Assembly (NCBI RefSeq): GCF_016859285.1
Contig: NC_053417.1
Location: forward strand, 19,088,706-19,152,705
Direction: 5' to 3'
From: Xiphias gladius
Taxonomy: Eukaryota > Chordata > Actinopteri > Istiophoriformes > Xiphiidae
Length of the DNA: 64,000 nucleotides
The notes below the pieces were generated by a model, which worked only from the letters and a program-made list of their open reading frames with translations, did no database searches and was not told the origin of the DNA. Positions 52,256-64,000 of the stretch are shown piece after piece. The first letter of the stretch is position 1; the number at the start of each line of letters is the position of its first letter. The position numbers and the translations under genes were made by a program.

Positions 52256-55200
52256 ACCCGCAATAACTGAACTTTGGCCACTTGGGGGCAGCGGGAACAA
52301 GCTGTGAACACAACACTGACATATCATCTTTTAAGTTGATGGTGAACTTGTTAGTAAATAGTTGCTTATTTACACCTCAAGCAGATACAGAGCAACATTA
52401 TCATTCCTTTTGAGTCTTGTTTCTGGCCCCCTGGCCAATGTAAGACCAACATTAACTCTCTTTTGTCTCTGTTTTTGGTTTATATCAACTCCTGAGAGAA
52501 ATATCATTTGGGTCTTTAGCTATGTTAAAAAAATATAAAAAATAAAAAAAAATACATAAAATATATAAATTATAACTGCTTTAAGTATTAACCTGAAATG
52601 AAGGCTCAAATTATAAATGATGGGATGAAAATTCAGTTTGATCGAGCCAGCAACAAAACTGGTCCTAAGCAACTGAAAAGGAAGAGAGTTTGTAGATTAA
52701 ACATTGTCTCATGACAAAAGCAGTAAAATACTGGGTACCCCTACTGTGTAAGATCTTAGCAGTGAGGTTACTTCCTTAAAACATACTTGTACTATTAATG
52801 TTTGGGAGCTTGTACAGACATGATCACAGACATACTCACAGTCACAGTCTCAGACGCTGACGGAGACAGATAGTTTACACTGCTCCAGACTGTAACACAC
52901 CATTTTATCTGAGTGAGACAAAACAGAGAGCAGATCTGTGCAGAAATCTTCGTAGTTTTCAGCTGACGTGAACTTTAAAAGTTTTTCTATGTCTCCACCA
53001 CACTGCTACCCTATTGTAAAAGCTTATCTGATAATATCTTAAAATTGTCAATTTCAGTCAATTTTGTGGTACCACTCATAAGTTGTCCAATCAAAAGCAC
53101 TTGCAAAAGAGAGGATAAATACATGTTTTGAGTAACAAAAAGAGCAAAAGTCTTCATATCTTAATGACATTGTTTTTTAAAGGTTAGGCAACTACAATTA
53201 CTTGGTTACGGTTATGGAAAGATTATATTCCTGGTTAAAAGAAATAATTGTGGACTTTTGGAATGTTAACCCGTCTTGGGTATTTGGTACATCCACCAAC
53301 TCAGTCATCTTAATAGCAACCACTTTTTGCCGTGGCAGGAGAGTTTCATGCCAATGGTTGCCGATTGAGAACAAAGCTGGTTCTAAGCCATATGAACAAA
53401 CAACCTACGCTGTCGATTTTCCGTTGAGGACTGTCTCAAAAGTGAAAACTTAATGAGGTTTCTGGTTTGTTTGGTAGTCTGTTTATCCTAAGTCAGTGTG
53501 GAAGACAGATGAGTCGTCCATCCCCCTGAGCCATACATGATGATAAAGATCAGCAGGGCGCAAGTTCAGGGCATGAAATAATGACGGCTGTAGATTTCTA
53601 CTGGACTGAACTGCACTTTAAATCGTAATTATCTACAACACTGAAAGATTCCTAAAAACAACAAACATTATGGTTTTGTTTTGTTTTGTTTTTTTGTTTT
53701 TTTTTGATGCTCCCAAGCAGGATTAGAGCTGCACACATTAATGGAAAGAATCATGTTGATTCTAGTCAGATGATTCAAGAATGTTAGACAGTGAAGCAAC
53801 TTTTCGCCTTGCATCATTCGCATGGATTTGTTTATTCGCCCAACCATAACCCTAACCCAATTAGCCAATGTACCAACCGTATGTTTACTTTGAGCTAACT
53901 AGCAATGGATCCACCTCCAGTCTCTCTTCTTTTATCTTTCATGTCTGTATGTTAACGAAACATCGTTCATAAAGCCTCGGATATATGCAGATTTTTTGCT
54001 CAAGTTGAAACATTCCCATCTTGCGTGGATGCGTCTTTGCTTTGAGTTGCACAGTGAGTGAATTTGTGTCTAATCACCTCTCCATTGACTTTGAATGCAC
54101 CACAAAACCTCTAAAATTTTCTTTTTGCTTTGTCTGAACACGCAGTGAGTCATTTAATAGGACTCATAAGACAAGGACAAGAGTGTGGGTAGTAGATTTT
54201 TTAGTAGTCTTGTGGTAGTTCTTTTTTTTTTTTTAATTTTGATTTGTTTTGACATGGTACAAATGTTTCATATTTCAATGTAGTGTTAATCTTAATAGAA
54301 GTAATAATGATATTTATTATATACAGTTCATACAAAGATGAACAAACTGAAACTCAAAGTGTTAGCTTTACATTACATCACTGAGCAGCAGAGGGAGTGA
54401 AACTGTGGAATAGGCAGGTAGAAAAACAACCCCTACAACAGACCTCAGCTACTTTTCCTATAATGTCCACATAGCTCATTTGTTACAGGTCAAAATTAGA
54501 AAAGCAAAGGTTGAATCAGCAAAGACTTTGTAATGACTCATCGGTATTTTTTGGATGGAAACAGATCCTGAAGCCTAGCCAGAGAGCTACCATGTATTCT
54601 CCATGTTTTCTCCTACAAAGGGAGCATCAAATGATTCATCCACAGCCAGAGCACTGCAGGGTGTACAAAGGTCAGTGAGGATGATTTTATCACATGACGT
54701 AGCGCTCAGGGATCCTCATCATGTACTAGATCACTTTCCCTCACCTTGTTGTCTCCCTTTCTTTCTCCCTGTTTTTCTGTGTCCTTTGTTGTTTCTGTTA
54801 CGTAGTTTGGCATTGGTGGGCGAGCAAACAATAATGAACAGATGCAGATAAAGGCAGAAAGCCAATTTGGCAGAGTGTGAATCGAAGCAAAGGCTTTGTA
54901 GATGGATTTAAGACATCTGACAGGGTTGAGAAAGTAACAAAAAAGAGTATGTGGAGATAAAGATGAGTAAACTGAGGGAGGGGGGGAAGTTAAATACAGA
55001 CAGGTGTTTGTTGTGATCGACTCGCCATATGGCCCCATCAAAAAAACAATCCAACATTACAGCTGTAAGTAGGACGACCACGAAAACTTGGGACATTTCA
55101 GGAAGGAAAAACTGGAAATTCTTATGTTTGTCACGATACTTTTACCTCATGTGTTCCCTTTATTTTTAAGTGATGCACTATACACTGGGTTATACATGTA

Positions 55201-56343
55201 CAAGGATGCCATTAGACCTCTGCAGAAGAAGAGGACGGGGCAACAAGATGTAATTAAAAAAGAACCAGTCAAACCCCAAAAAGTGAAAGAAAAGTGCTGA
55301 AAACTTAATGGAAATATGGCGTGTCTGTTTGTTTCATGAATTATTATGAGGAACGCTACAGCCTCCTCATCGCTTCTTACAGATCTAATGTGTTGGTCTG
55401 CCACTATTTTTCTTCCCTTCACTGACGTCACATGTTTCATGTACGTCAGGATTTATTTGCTAACTCTGTTTCCATTGCACTTTGGCACATTTGGCTTTTA
55501 TTGATACACCAACTTTTCCACCTCAGCCAAGTGAAAAAACGTTTTTGCAATATTTTGAAATTCTTTTAATTTTCCTCTGTTTCCACTCAGTTTTTTTTTA
55601 AGCGCTAATCGAAAATGTGCATAAATACAGGTGGCTGGAACGCCACCTAACAACGTGTTAATGCATCTCTCAAAACTTTCCCACTTCCCCACCTGTCTAA
55701 GACACTCAGCCCCAACCTCACTGATTCCTACTGAAGATGTAAGTCTTTAAAAACGAGTCAGGAATATATACTGTGGTGTTCCTAAAAGAGCTGGGCACCG
55801 TAGTTTGTAACAAATGTTAGTCAAACTAGAGTAAACAGATGTATTTGCATTTGTTGGGGATTATTTTCAGATGCACATTTGGTGCTCTGATGAGTGTATC
55901 CAGCAGCAGGATGGTGTACGTGGGATTGACTTAAAATAAACTACAGCACCCATGTCACCCAGTGCAGAGGGGTGACTCATTGATGTGTTTTTGATAGCTA
56001 CACAGGCAATAATTGTTTGCGGCGTAAATTCATTTTTACGCCGTAAATTCATTTTTTCTTTTCATGAAATTTCTGAACAGAACATAAATGTAAAATATCA
56101 CCAGACTTATCCTGTAAGTACTGACTCACATATATCTCAACTGACTATCAGCTGACACATTGTTTTAGCATTAACTCAGGTTTTAACAACATTAACACTG
56201 GACAGTCTAAATAAAGTGAGCTCATTAAGTATATTTGAACACTGATGACAGACAGTCTGTGATGGGAAAAGATGGGATGTTTTTCCTCCACAGACTGGTG
56301 GATGTGACTGGACTGCTATGAGCGGGCTGTGGGGGTTGGGGGT

Positions 56344-56371
56344 GGGGTGGTGGTGGTGGTGGTGGTGGTGG
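56344..56371. repeat. (GGT)n microsatellite followed by a G run
   Basis: About eight GGT units flanked by G-rich sequence from 56330; G-quadruplex forming potential on the plus strand. Confidence 0.8.
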
Positions 56372-57826
56372 GGGGGATTATTAGGAAGGAAGGATTAGAC
56401 CACACTGTATTTCATAATCTCCAACCTTAGAAGACTGGGTGGGAAATATGTTGTAGCTCTATGGGAAGATTATAGGAGAGCTCTATCACTGTTCCCTCCT
56501 CTCTTTCTCCAGTTCAATTGCTGTCCTTAACAGGACAGTGAGGGCACTGGTCTTTTCTCCAAACACTTAAAAATGACTGGTGTTTACATTGTTTTGACAA
56601 GCGACCTCTTGCTGTCACACAAATACTGACTGTCTTCTCTAGGTAGCAAAGGCAGAGGTAGCATGATATTGTTATACTGCTGCAAAAAGTCTCAGGAGGT
56701 CAGAGCGGACACACACTGCCTTGACCTCCTAGACACTGGACACGCTTGATGATGAAAGGTGCTATGATAAATATTTTTATAGTAACAATGGATCAAATGA
56801 CTATGTGTAATGTGAAGGGAGTCTCTCATAGTGACCATCCACTGATAATTTCCCATCAGCTCCACAGAGACTTAAAGTGTCTTTCAACAAATTGTTCAGG
56901 TTTTACTATAACACTTTTATATCTTGGAAAAAAGTGTGCAAAACCAACCAAAAAAGCTGTTGCGCTGCTTTTTTTTTTTTTGGAGCAATTTTATGGATCA
57001 TTTTGATAAACACTGACAAACAACTTGTCTTTTAGGTATGAAGACTTGCTGACTAATTTTGTTTTAATGATTCCTCCTACAAATTTTTCAAGACAGGAAG
57101 GTGATTTCACATAAACTGACGAAAAAATGTACTTAGAACCAAAAATTTCAAAAGAAAGCGTAAAGGCAACGTATTGGTGGGAAGCTGAAGCTTCATTCAT
57201 TATGTTAGGCCTAATTTCAGCCCCTTCAGTAGGATTTCACACATTAACCTGACACCATGCAATGACAAAAATGCAGTGATGTTACATTATCTACTGTAGG
57301 TTATTGAAAGTTTTTATCCAACGTACTGAGGAAATGTGATGTAGGTGGTTATAATTTTAAATAAAATGTACAACATACATAAATTAAACACAATGAATTG
57401 GAGCATTCTATATAAATGTGCACAAGATGTCAAGACCTTCTTAATACAACTTCACCACTTTGACCTTCTCACTCTATATGGATTAAAGTCAGTGTCTGAC
57501 ACACTCATTTATTTGGTGTTTAGTAATTGAAGAGCCAGGACAACACTTAGAGGATTACTGACAATCGCTGACATGGTTTATCTGCTCTGAGCCAGTTTAT
57601 TAAAACTGTACATCAGATGAGGATACATCAGTGAAATTACCAGGAAAAAGGAATATTAAAATCCTTTATATGGCAGGAGGGCAGCTTTACATAATTCAGC
57701 GCTCCTGCGCAATGAGATAATACCTGACCCTCATGTCCACTACAACTCAGCCATAGACACAAAAGATGAATGAAACACAGACTGGACAGTTAGCTGGTCT
57801 GTGTAACCTGGACTACAATTCTGTGG

Positions 57827-57828
<2 letters not shown>

Positions 57829-57905
<77 letters not shown>
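57829..57905. repeat. (CA)38 microsatellite
   Basis: Uninterrupted CA tract of about 76 bp. Confidence 0.97.
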
Positions 57906-57908
<3 letters not shown>

Positions 57909-58504
57909 CCAAACAAAATGAACCAAACAAACAAAAATTGAAAGAAAATCTGAAAATGTTCTTAGTTTGTTGTAGAGAATGAAAGAGACAGAATGAGATG
58001 GAACGACTAAAAAGAGACGCTAAATGAACACTGTTTCATAATCCATCCATGCTGAGAGGGTTAAGCTTTAAGTAATTGCTCTTGTTTCACTGATTGGTTT
58101 CCTACTGTTTATTACAATACAATCACCATAATCATAATGATGCCACTGCTTCTGTTACTATGGTTGATACTAACAATGTGATGATATAGTAATGGGTGAC
58201 ATTTTTTTCCTTCTTTAACCTACATCAATGATACTGGCAAGGACAATGAACCTGCATTAGGAGGAGAAGGAGGTTTTGTCTGCATCATTCATCCGCCTAT
58301 GTTAATGTGTCAGTGGCCCATCTCTCTGGGTGAAATTACAATGGTGGAAACTCTGCATTAACGTATGGGCAATCATACAAATTGATTCAAATTCAAACAC
58401 CAGTGGATGAGCTAACGACATCTGGCAATCAGGTTAAACCCATATCACTCGACTGTAGTTATGTTAGAATGGGCGGTAGGTGCGTTCCTAGCTGACTAAC
58501 TTTG

Positions 58505-58640
58505 AAGGAATGGTTTGACATTTTGGGAAATAAGCTTTCTCGCACTCTTGCTGTCAAACATGAAGCTACAGCCAGAAATAGGTTAGCTTAGCTTAGCATA
58601 AAGAGGGAACAGGGGGAAACAGCTAGCCTGGCTCTGTCCA
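58505..58640 (-). repeat. Dispersed repeat family R2 copy, inverted
   Basis: GAATGGTTTGACATTTTGGG, GAAGCTACAGCCAGAAATAG and GTTAGCTTAGCTTAGCATAA are the reverse complement of the R2 blocks. Confidence 0.6.
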
Positions 58641-60948
58641 ACAGTAACAAAATTCAACTAGCAGCACTTCTAAAGCTCACTAATGAACACATTATATCTT
58701 GTTTGTTTCATCTGTACAAAAAACGAAGTGTTTAAACGGACAAAACCCAGGAAATAGTCCAGCAGAAAACCTACTATAAGACCACAACATTTTTTTAATC
58801 TTTGGTTTTTGTACGGAGTTAACAAATTAGATATAACGAGTTAATTATTGAGCTTTAGAGGTGCAAACAAACAAAATAACAGAGTGTGACCAGCCTTGTC
58901 TTCATAGAAGCAGTTACCCTCTGTCAAAAGTGGAAAAAAACCCAATTATTATCATAATTCTCATCTTGATCTGTGTCAGACAGCAAATCAACATATTTTC
59001 CAACCTGTCAGAGTATGACTTTAAGTAGAGTTAATTGATTTGCTCCCTGTCTGCTTTGCTCTGTCAGCCATCAATCATTCACCTGTGAGGTGGATCTGAG
59101 GGGATTATTAATTAACAGGAAATGAGTGCAGAAAGGTACATGTATGAGTATCTGTGTCACCAAATTATGCAAATTTTTTACAGACTTTTCTCCAATCTTT
59201 GACTTTGTTCTTGTGAATTACTGGACAATTATCCTCTTCAGGCCTATTCAAATAAAGCAAGGTCAGTCGGTCCACCACTGTGGTCCATGGTCCACAGACC
59301 ATGAACCCTACCGACTTTAGTGATCCCCTGACTTTTTTCCAGGGCCACCATGATGTCGACATTAGTGGCTCTGCGTGAAATATCTTGATAGAAATTGAAA
59401 AGATTGTCCTAAAATTTGCTACACTTATTCAGGTCCCCTGATGATTATAGTGAGCAGTTACAGCGACCAAAACCTGTTTCAGTGTTCAAATAGGCACCTG
59501 ATTATTGTTTTAACATAGCCTTGAAAAACTGTGACTTTAACACTGACTAAACTACTGGCATGTTTCTCTGGCTCTGGGACATTGAAGCTGCTTGCAGATG
59601 ATGAACACAACCAAAAACACGTTTCCTCCATGTGTTGTGAGTGTGGGTATACTGTATACCATAGGTGTGTGCGGGTGTGTTTTATTTGTGAGTTTTAATA
59701 AAATAAAAATTTAATGTCTCAGTCTAAACAGCCCCATGAGGGCAATTCCAGAACATCTGCCCCAAGAGCTCATTTCGACCGACCAAAACAACAAGGACAC
59801 AGACGACTAGCAGCATCTGCAGTCATCCTGTTGTCTGTGTGAAGAAGCCTTTAAAATAAATTGTAGTGCATCCAAACATCTAAAACAAACACTAGATACT
59901 AATACACTAATACATTCAAAGTCAAACCTCCTTCTCACCCTTTTAAAAACCATGAAAGGTTTCGGAATAACTAAGAAATGCTGGATTACTTGATAATGAA
60001 CATTCAAGTGTAAAACAACACAGGATTATAATTCATAACTGAGATGGCAAAAGCATTCAGTTCTGTGATGTTGGATACCACCAAATGTCTCATATTACTT
60101 TACTTTGAATATTTTAATGAAAGATTTTTTCCTTTTTATCTGAAAACAATAGTAACAATGAGGAGAACTGAACAGTTTAATCCTGGAGCTCTTAGTTGGG
60201 ATGCTTTCAAAACCATCTTGCATACAAAAAACATATGTTTTTTGTGCATGTGTATTTGTTTTCAACTATCAGTCCCAGTTTTTTAACAAAATCCTCACCT
60301 CTGACCCTGCACTACTCACACATGGTGTCATTACATGCTTTTTTAAAATCGCTGCCAAAAATTTAACATTGACATGACCTTTGTTTATCTCCTGCACCAG
60401 CTGCTCCAGATGCTACAAACAGTATATTAGTGGCTACAGCTCTACTGTAAACCCTGTGACACTACAGTACCGTGAACATGGAGCATGTGGCTTCTACATT
60501 TTACTGTACGTCTGATAGGTTTGACAGCCTGATGATACACTCAGATTGACTGAATGGCAAATTAAAGTTTGATATGATCCCATATAATTATGAGCTGAGA
60601 GTACAGGCTGCTGAGCAAAGGCTGAAACACTGGAAATCTGCTTCGTTTAGAATGGACAAGTCAAAACATCCTTAAATTGATTTCTCAGTGGGTTTGATTA
60701 CCTTTTTCCAGCTTCATTACATTTGAGAGGATGCACTGATGTCAAGGCATTTCGCTCAGAACGTCATGTAAAGCACATCCCATTAGGGCTGTTAAAGAAT
60801 ATGCAATTTGTTATCAACCTGTATGTATTACCGTATCCTAATGCTGGACGATTACATGTCTGAAAGACACTAAGAAACCTGGTTTCTAGTTACTACTTTC
60901 TTTCTGTCAGAGAGGTGTCAGTTCATTGTGTTTCAATTGTGTATAACT

Positions 60949-62104
60949 TTACACACACCAAGCACTTTATTAGGAACACCATACTAATACTAGATAGGGC
61001 CTCCCTTTGCTATTCAAAACAGCTTCAGTTCTTCATGGTATGGATTCCACAAGATGTTGGAAACTTTCCTTTGAGATTCTGGTCCATGCTGACATGATCG
61101 CATCACATCATTTCTTCATATTTGTTAGCTGCACATTCATGCAGCCAATCTCCCGTTGAACCACATCCCGTGTGTTTGACTGTGTTCAGGTCTTGTGACT
61201 GGGGAGGCCACTGAAGTACACTGAACTCAGTGTCATGTTCATGAAACCAGTTTGAGACTTTTGCTTTGTGTCATGGTGCATTATCCTGCTGGAAGTAGCC
61301 ATTAGAAGATGGTAAACTGTGGCCATAGAGGGATGCACATGGTCAGCAACAATACTCAGAGTACTGACATTCAAACAATAATAAATTGGTATTAAGGGGC
61401 CCGAAGTCTACCAAAAAAACATTCCCCACACCATCACCACTAACCTGGACTGTTGACAAAAGGCAGGACCTTACTGTCTGTGTGCATCAGCAGAAGTCAA
61501 GATTCATCAGACCAGACTACATTTTTCCAGTCTTCAACCGTCCAGTTTTGGTGAGCCTGTGCACACTGCAGCCTCAGATTTCTGTTCTTGACTGAAGAGT
61601 GGAACCTGATCTGGTTTTCTGCTGTTGTAGCTTCAAGGTTCGACATATTGGGAATTCTGAGATTCTTTTCTGCTCAGCACAGTTGTAAAAAGTGGTCATC
61701 TGAGTTACTGTAACCTTTCTGTCAGCCCAAACCCGGCCATTCTCCTCTGACCTCTCTCATCAACACAGTGATTCCGTCCACAGAACAGCAGCTCACTGGA
61801 TGTTTTTTGTTTTTGGCACCATCCTGAGAAAACTCTGTAGACTATTGTTGTGTGTGAAAATCCCAGGAGATCAACAATTTCAGAAACACTCAAGCCAGCT
61901 TGTCTGGCACCAACAATCATGCCTAGGTCAAAGTCACTGAGATCACATGTTTTCCCCATACCGATGTTAAATGTTAACATTAACTGAAGCTCCTGACCTG
62001 TCTCTGGATTTTATGCATTGCACTGCTGCCACATGACTGGCTGATTGGATAATTGCCTGAATAAGTAGATATACAGATGTTTCTGTTAAACTGCTCAGTG
62101 GGTG
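60949..62104 (-). mobile_element. Decayed Tc1-like transposon (about 1.16 kb) with transposase remnant
   Basis: Left terminus ACACACCAAGCACTTTATTA and a degraded inverted right terminus near 62070-62104 (ACAGATGTTTCTGTTAAACT). The minus-strand frame starting MGKTCDLSDFDLGMIVGARQ (about 61960 downward) is the N-terminal paired-like HTH of a Tc1 transposase (LSVSEIVDLLGFSHTTI). Further transposase-like pieces downstream are frame-broken. A dead full-length or near full-length copy; ends are related to those of the element at 9664-10490. Confidence 0.8.
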
Positions 62105-62724
62105 TGCATTTCTACTCCATTTCAGGATGTTGCACTGTACTTTTTTTACTCAACTACATTCATATGACAGCTATAGTTATACTTCATATCAACATAATTT
62201 GGAAGAGTTTGTAATGACGTATCTGTCAAGTCACAAAATGTTCATACTGAATGTATTTGCAAAATTCTTTTTAACAAAATATTTAATTTTTTTCCCCCTA
62301 CAATATCTGCTCTCACAACATATATCCACTTGTAGCAACTAAAGGAAAGATGGAAAGATTGTGGTCTTGGTTAGTTATTAAAAAAGTCAAAAGTATAGCT
62401 TGACAAACACAAGATTTTTGAGGCAAATACCGATTTACATATTTGAGAGTTACAAAAAATCCTATAATGATATATCAGCTGATACTGATTTTCTATTCAC
62501 AGCCCATGTTTTAAACGTATTTCTGGCATTTCTGTACTTAAATTTCTTGAAATTTATTGGTTGATGTATACACTGTTACTTTTATATCTGCCATCAGCTA
62601 ATTACAGCCAATATATTAACCTTGGGAATTTACCACCTATAGGCAACTCCACTTTGACTACATGCTACACACCATGATAATGAATTCTTAAAGGATACTC
62701 CAGGATGTTCAAAATATTCTAAGC

Positions 62725-62818
62725 AATACTATATACTATACTATACTATACTATACTATACTATACTATACTATACTATACTATACTATACTGTACTATA
62801 CTATACTGTACTATACTA
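62725..62818. repeat. (ACTAT)n pentanucleotide microsatellite
   Basis: About 18 CTATA/ACTAT units with two ACTGT variants, roughly 94 bp. The flanks 62130-62180 contain an R3-like fragment. 62820-64000 shows nothing recognised. Confidence 0.9.
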
Positions 62819-64000
62819 ATGAATTACATGACCCAGTTAAAGGTGTAGACACACTGATATGGAATGAAAAACGGAATGGGAAAACAAGAAAAGCCAATAA
62901 CTGTTTTCTACAGAAAACAAAGTGAACTTAAACATTTGTAGGAGCAAACCTGTAGAACCATTGAACCATTTATGACAAATACCTTTTTCATCCTCACAAT
63001 CACTCCTGTTGAGCTTATTGATTAGACCCCATCCATTTTTATTGCGAATGAACAGCGTGCAGTATCCAGGGATCTCATAAATCTGTCAACTTGCCCTCTC
63101 TGTTAAAAGAGGCAGGAATAAAATAAGATTGTATTTCTATTCAGGTGTGATGCCAGCTTGGCTCTGACTCTGAGTGCTTAGTTCATATTGTGTTCACAGT
63201 CCACTGTGCCTGCCCTTGCACCCCAAATGCCACGTCATTATTCGCCCTTGTGGTGTGATGGTGCAGCTCAAATCGTGACCTTTAAAAAGCTGAAGGTCCT
63301 TGTCCCTTTCTTGTATGGTCTAATACACAGAAGAAGTTGAAATTCCTGACAAATACAGTGTCTCACTCATGCAACCATAGGTTTTTTAGTTTATTAAGAT
63401 GTTAAGCAGTTAATCCAATATTTTCTCTTTAACTGTTAACACTTTGTTTTGTATTTTCTTTCTGACATCTCAAAGTCTGATTCAAGGTGTACCAGGCACA
63501 GTAATGCTGACAATCTTGCAATGTCAGTGTCCACAACTCAAAACTTTGTGCCCTAATGCTATGTTCTAAATTCTCCTCCTCTGGGTTTTTCATGGTAGAT
63601 AAAGCATATTATTTATGAGTTTGTTTTGTTATTGCACTCAAACAGTGCAGGCAACATAGAACAGATTTATAGATGTGATATTAAAACTGATCTTAAACCA
63701 GCAGTTAGTTTCATTTTCAACATTATGTTGCTAGTAGCAACCACTGCTGGCAACATTCCATAGCAGCTAAAATGATGATGTTCCATCTGCCATTTTGTAA
63801 AATCTGTGACCAAGTAAATAATGACAAACATCTTTAACTCACTTTCTAAATGCCCTTGTTAAAACCGTAATACATATTATTCTTTCTTCTTGCTATTTTG
63901 TGACTGTTGTTTGTATTTTGAAATATTAAATTAGCTTCCATCAGTGCTAAGCTAGCTGTTATACTAGAGGTTGAAGACTAATGTGTTGCTAATATGACAT

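Larger units (their letters stand above)
41488..64000 (-). other. slc12a5: Probable very long first intron of slc12a5 (no gene recognised)
   Basis: No exon of any known family was found on either strand in 22.5 kb. The open frames are short, isolated and mostly across repeats. Because slc12a5 needs an upstream first exon and none is seen, the simplest reading is intron 1 or intron plus upstream DNA. Identifiable contents are listed separately (microsatellites, R1/R2 repeats, LINE and Tc1 remnants). 42000-42330 and 52260-52520 share a TGTCTCTGTTTTTGGTTTAT / CTCCTGAGGAAAATAT-type dispersed repeat. Confidence 0.5.

Overview
This window is vertebrate nuclear DNA, almost certainly from a spiny-rayed (percomorph-type) teleost. 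Genes are split into many short exons with GT-AG introns. The intergenic and intronic DNA is AT-rich and full of fish-type dispersed repeats: Tc1 and hAT remnants, short inverted-repeat elements, an L2-type LINE and long CA/TG microsatellites. Nothing bacterial or phage-like is present. Exon coordinates were worked out by hand from splice signals, reading-frame continuity and similarity to families I know; no database search was run.

Layout. (1) 1-2.5 kb, plus strand: the last three coding exons of a poly(A)-binding protein gene, best fit pabpc1l, ending in the MLLE domain. (2) 4.4-14.2 kb, minus strand: a complete rbm39 (RS domain, RRM1, RRM2, UHM) in 14 coding exons plus an inferred non-coding first exon. 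A non-coding exon-like block between the ATG exon and the next exon looks like the autoregulatory poison exon known for RBM39. pabpc1l and rbm39 converge tail to tail. (3) 16.4-17.85 kb, minus strand: an intact, intronless Rh-family ammonium-channel gene. (4) 18-24 kb: repeats, an L2-type LINE fragment, a 110-bp CA tract and a strong 20-bp hairpin; the part nearest 24 kb is probably slc12a5 3' UTR. (5) 24.1-41.5 kb, minus strand: slc12a5 (neuronal K-Cl cotransporter KCC2), 25 coding exons giving 1105 codons to the stop. Only the first coding exon is missing. (6) 41.5-64 kb: no gene recognised; most simply the very long first intron of slc12a5, with microsatellites and transposon relics.

The three genes near pabpc1l (rbm39, Rh gene, slc12a5) all lie on the minus strand. 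PABPC1L and SLC12A5 are near each other on human 20q13 and RBM39 is on 20q11, so this is an ancestral linkage group with an Rh gene added, probably by retroposition.

The most unusual observation is a recent, inverted, about 97 percent identical copy of one slc12a5 exon plus its 5' splice site, sitting in an upstream intron of the same gene. The slc12a5 pre-mRNA could fold into a stem of about 190 bp that includes coding sequence and the exon's own splice donor. Other notable points are a roughly 90-bp TG tract directly at the slc12a5 acceptor at 41187, a 15-nt microexon next to the regulatory threonine region, the rbm39 poison-exon candidate, and the isolated hairpin at 22.8 kb.
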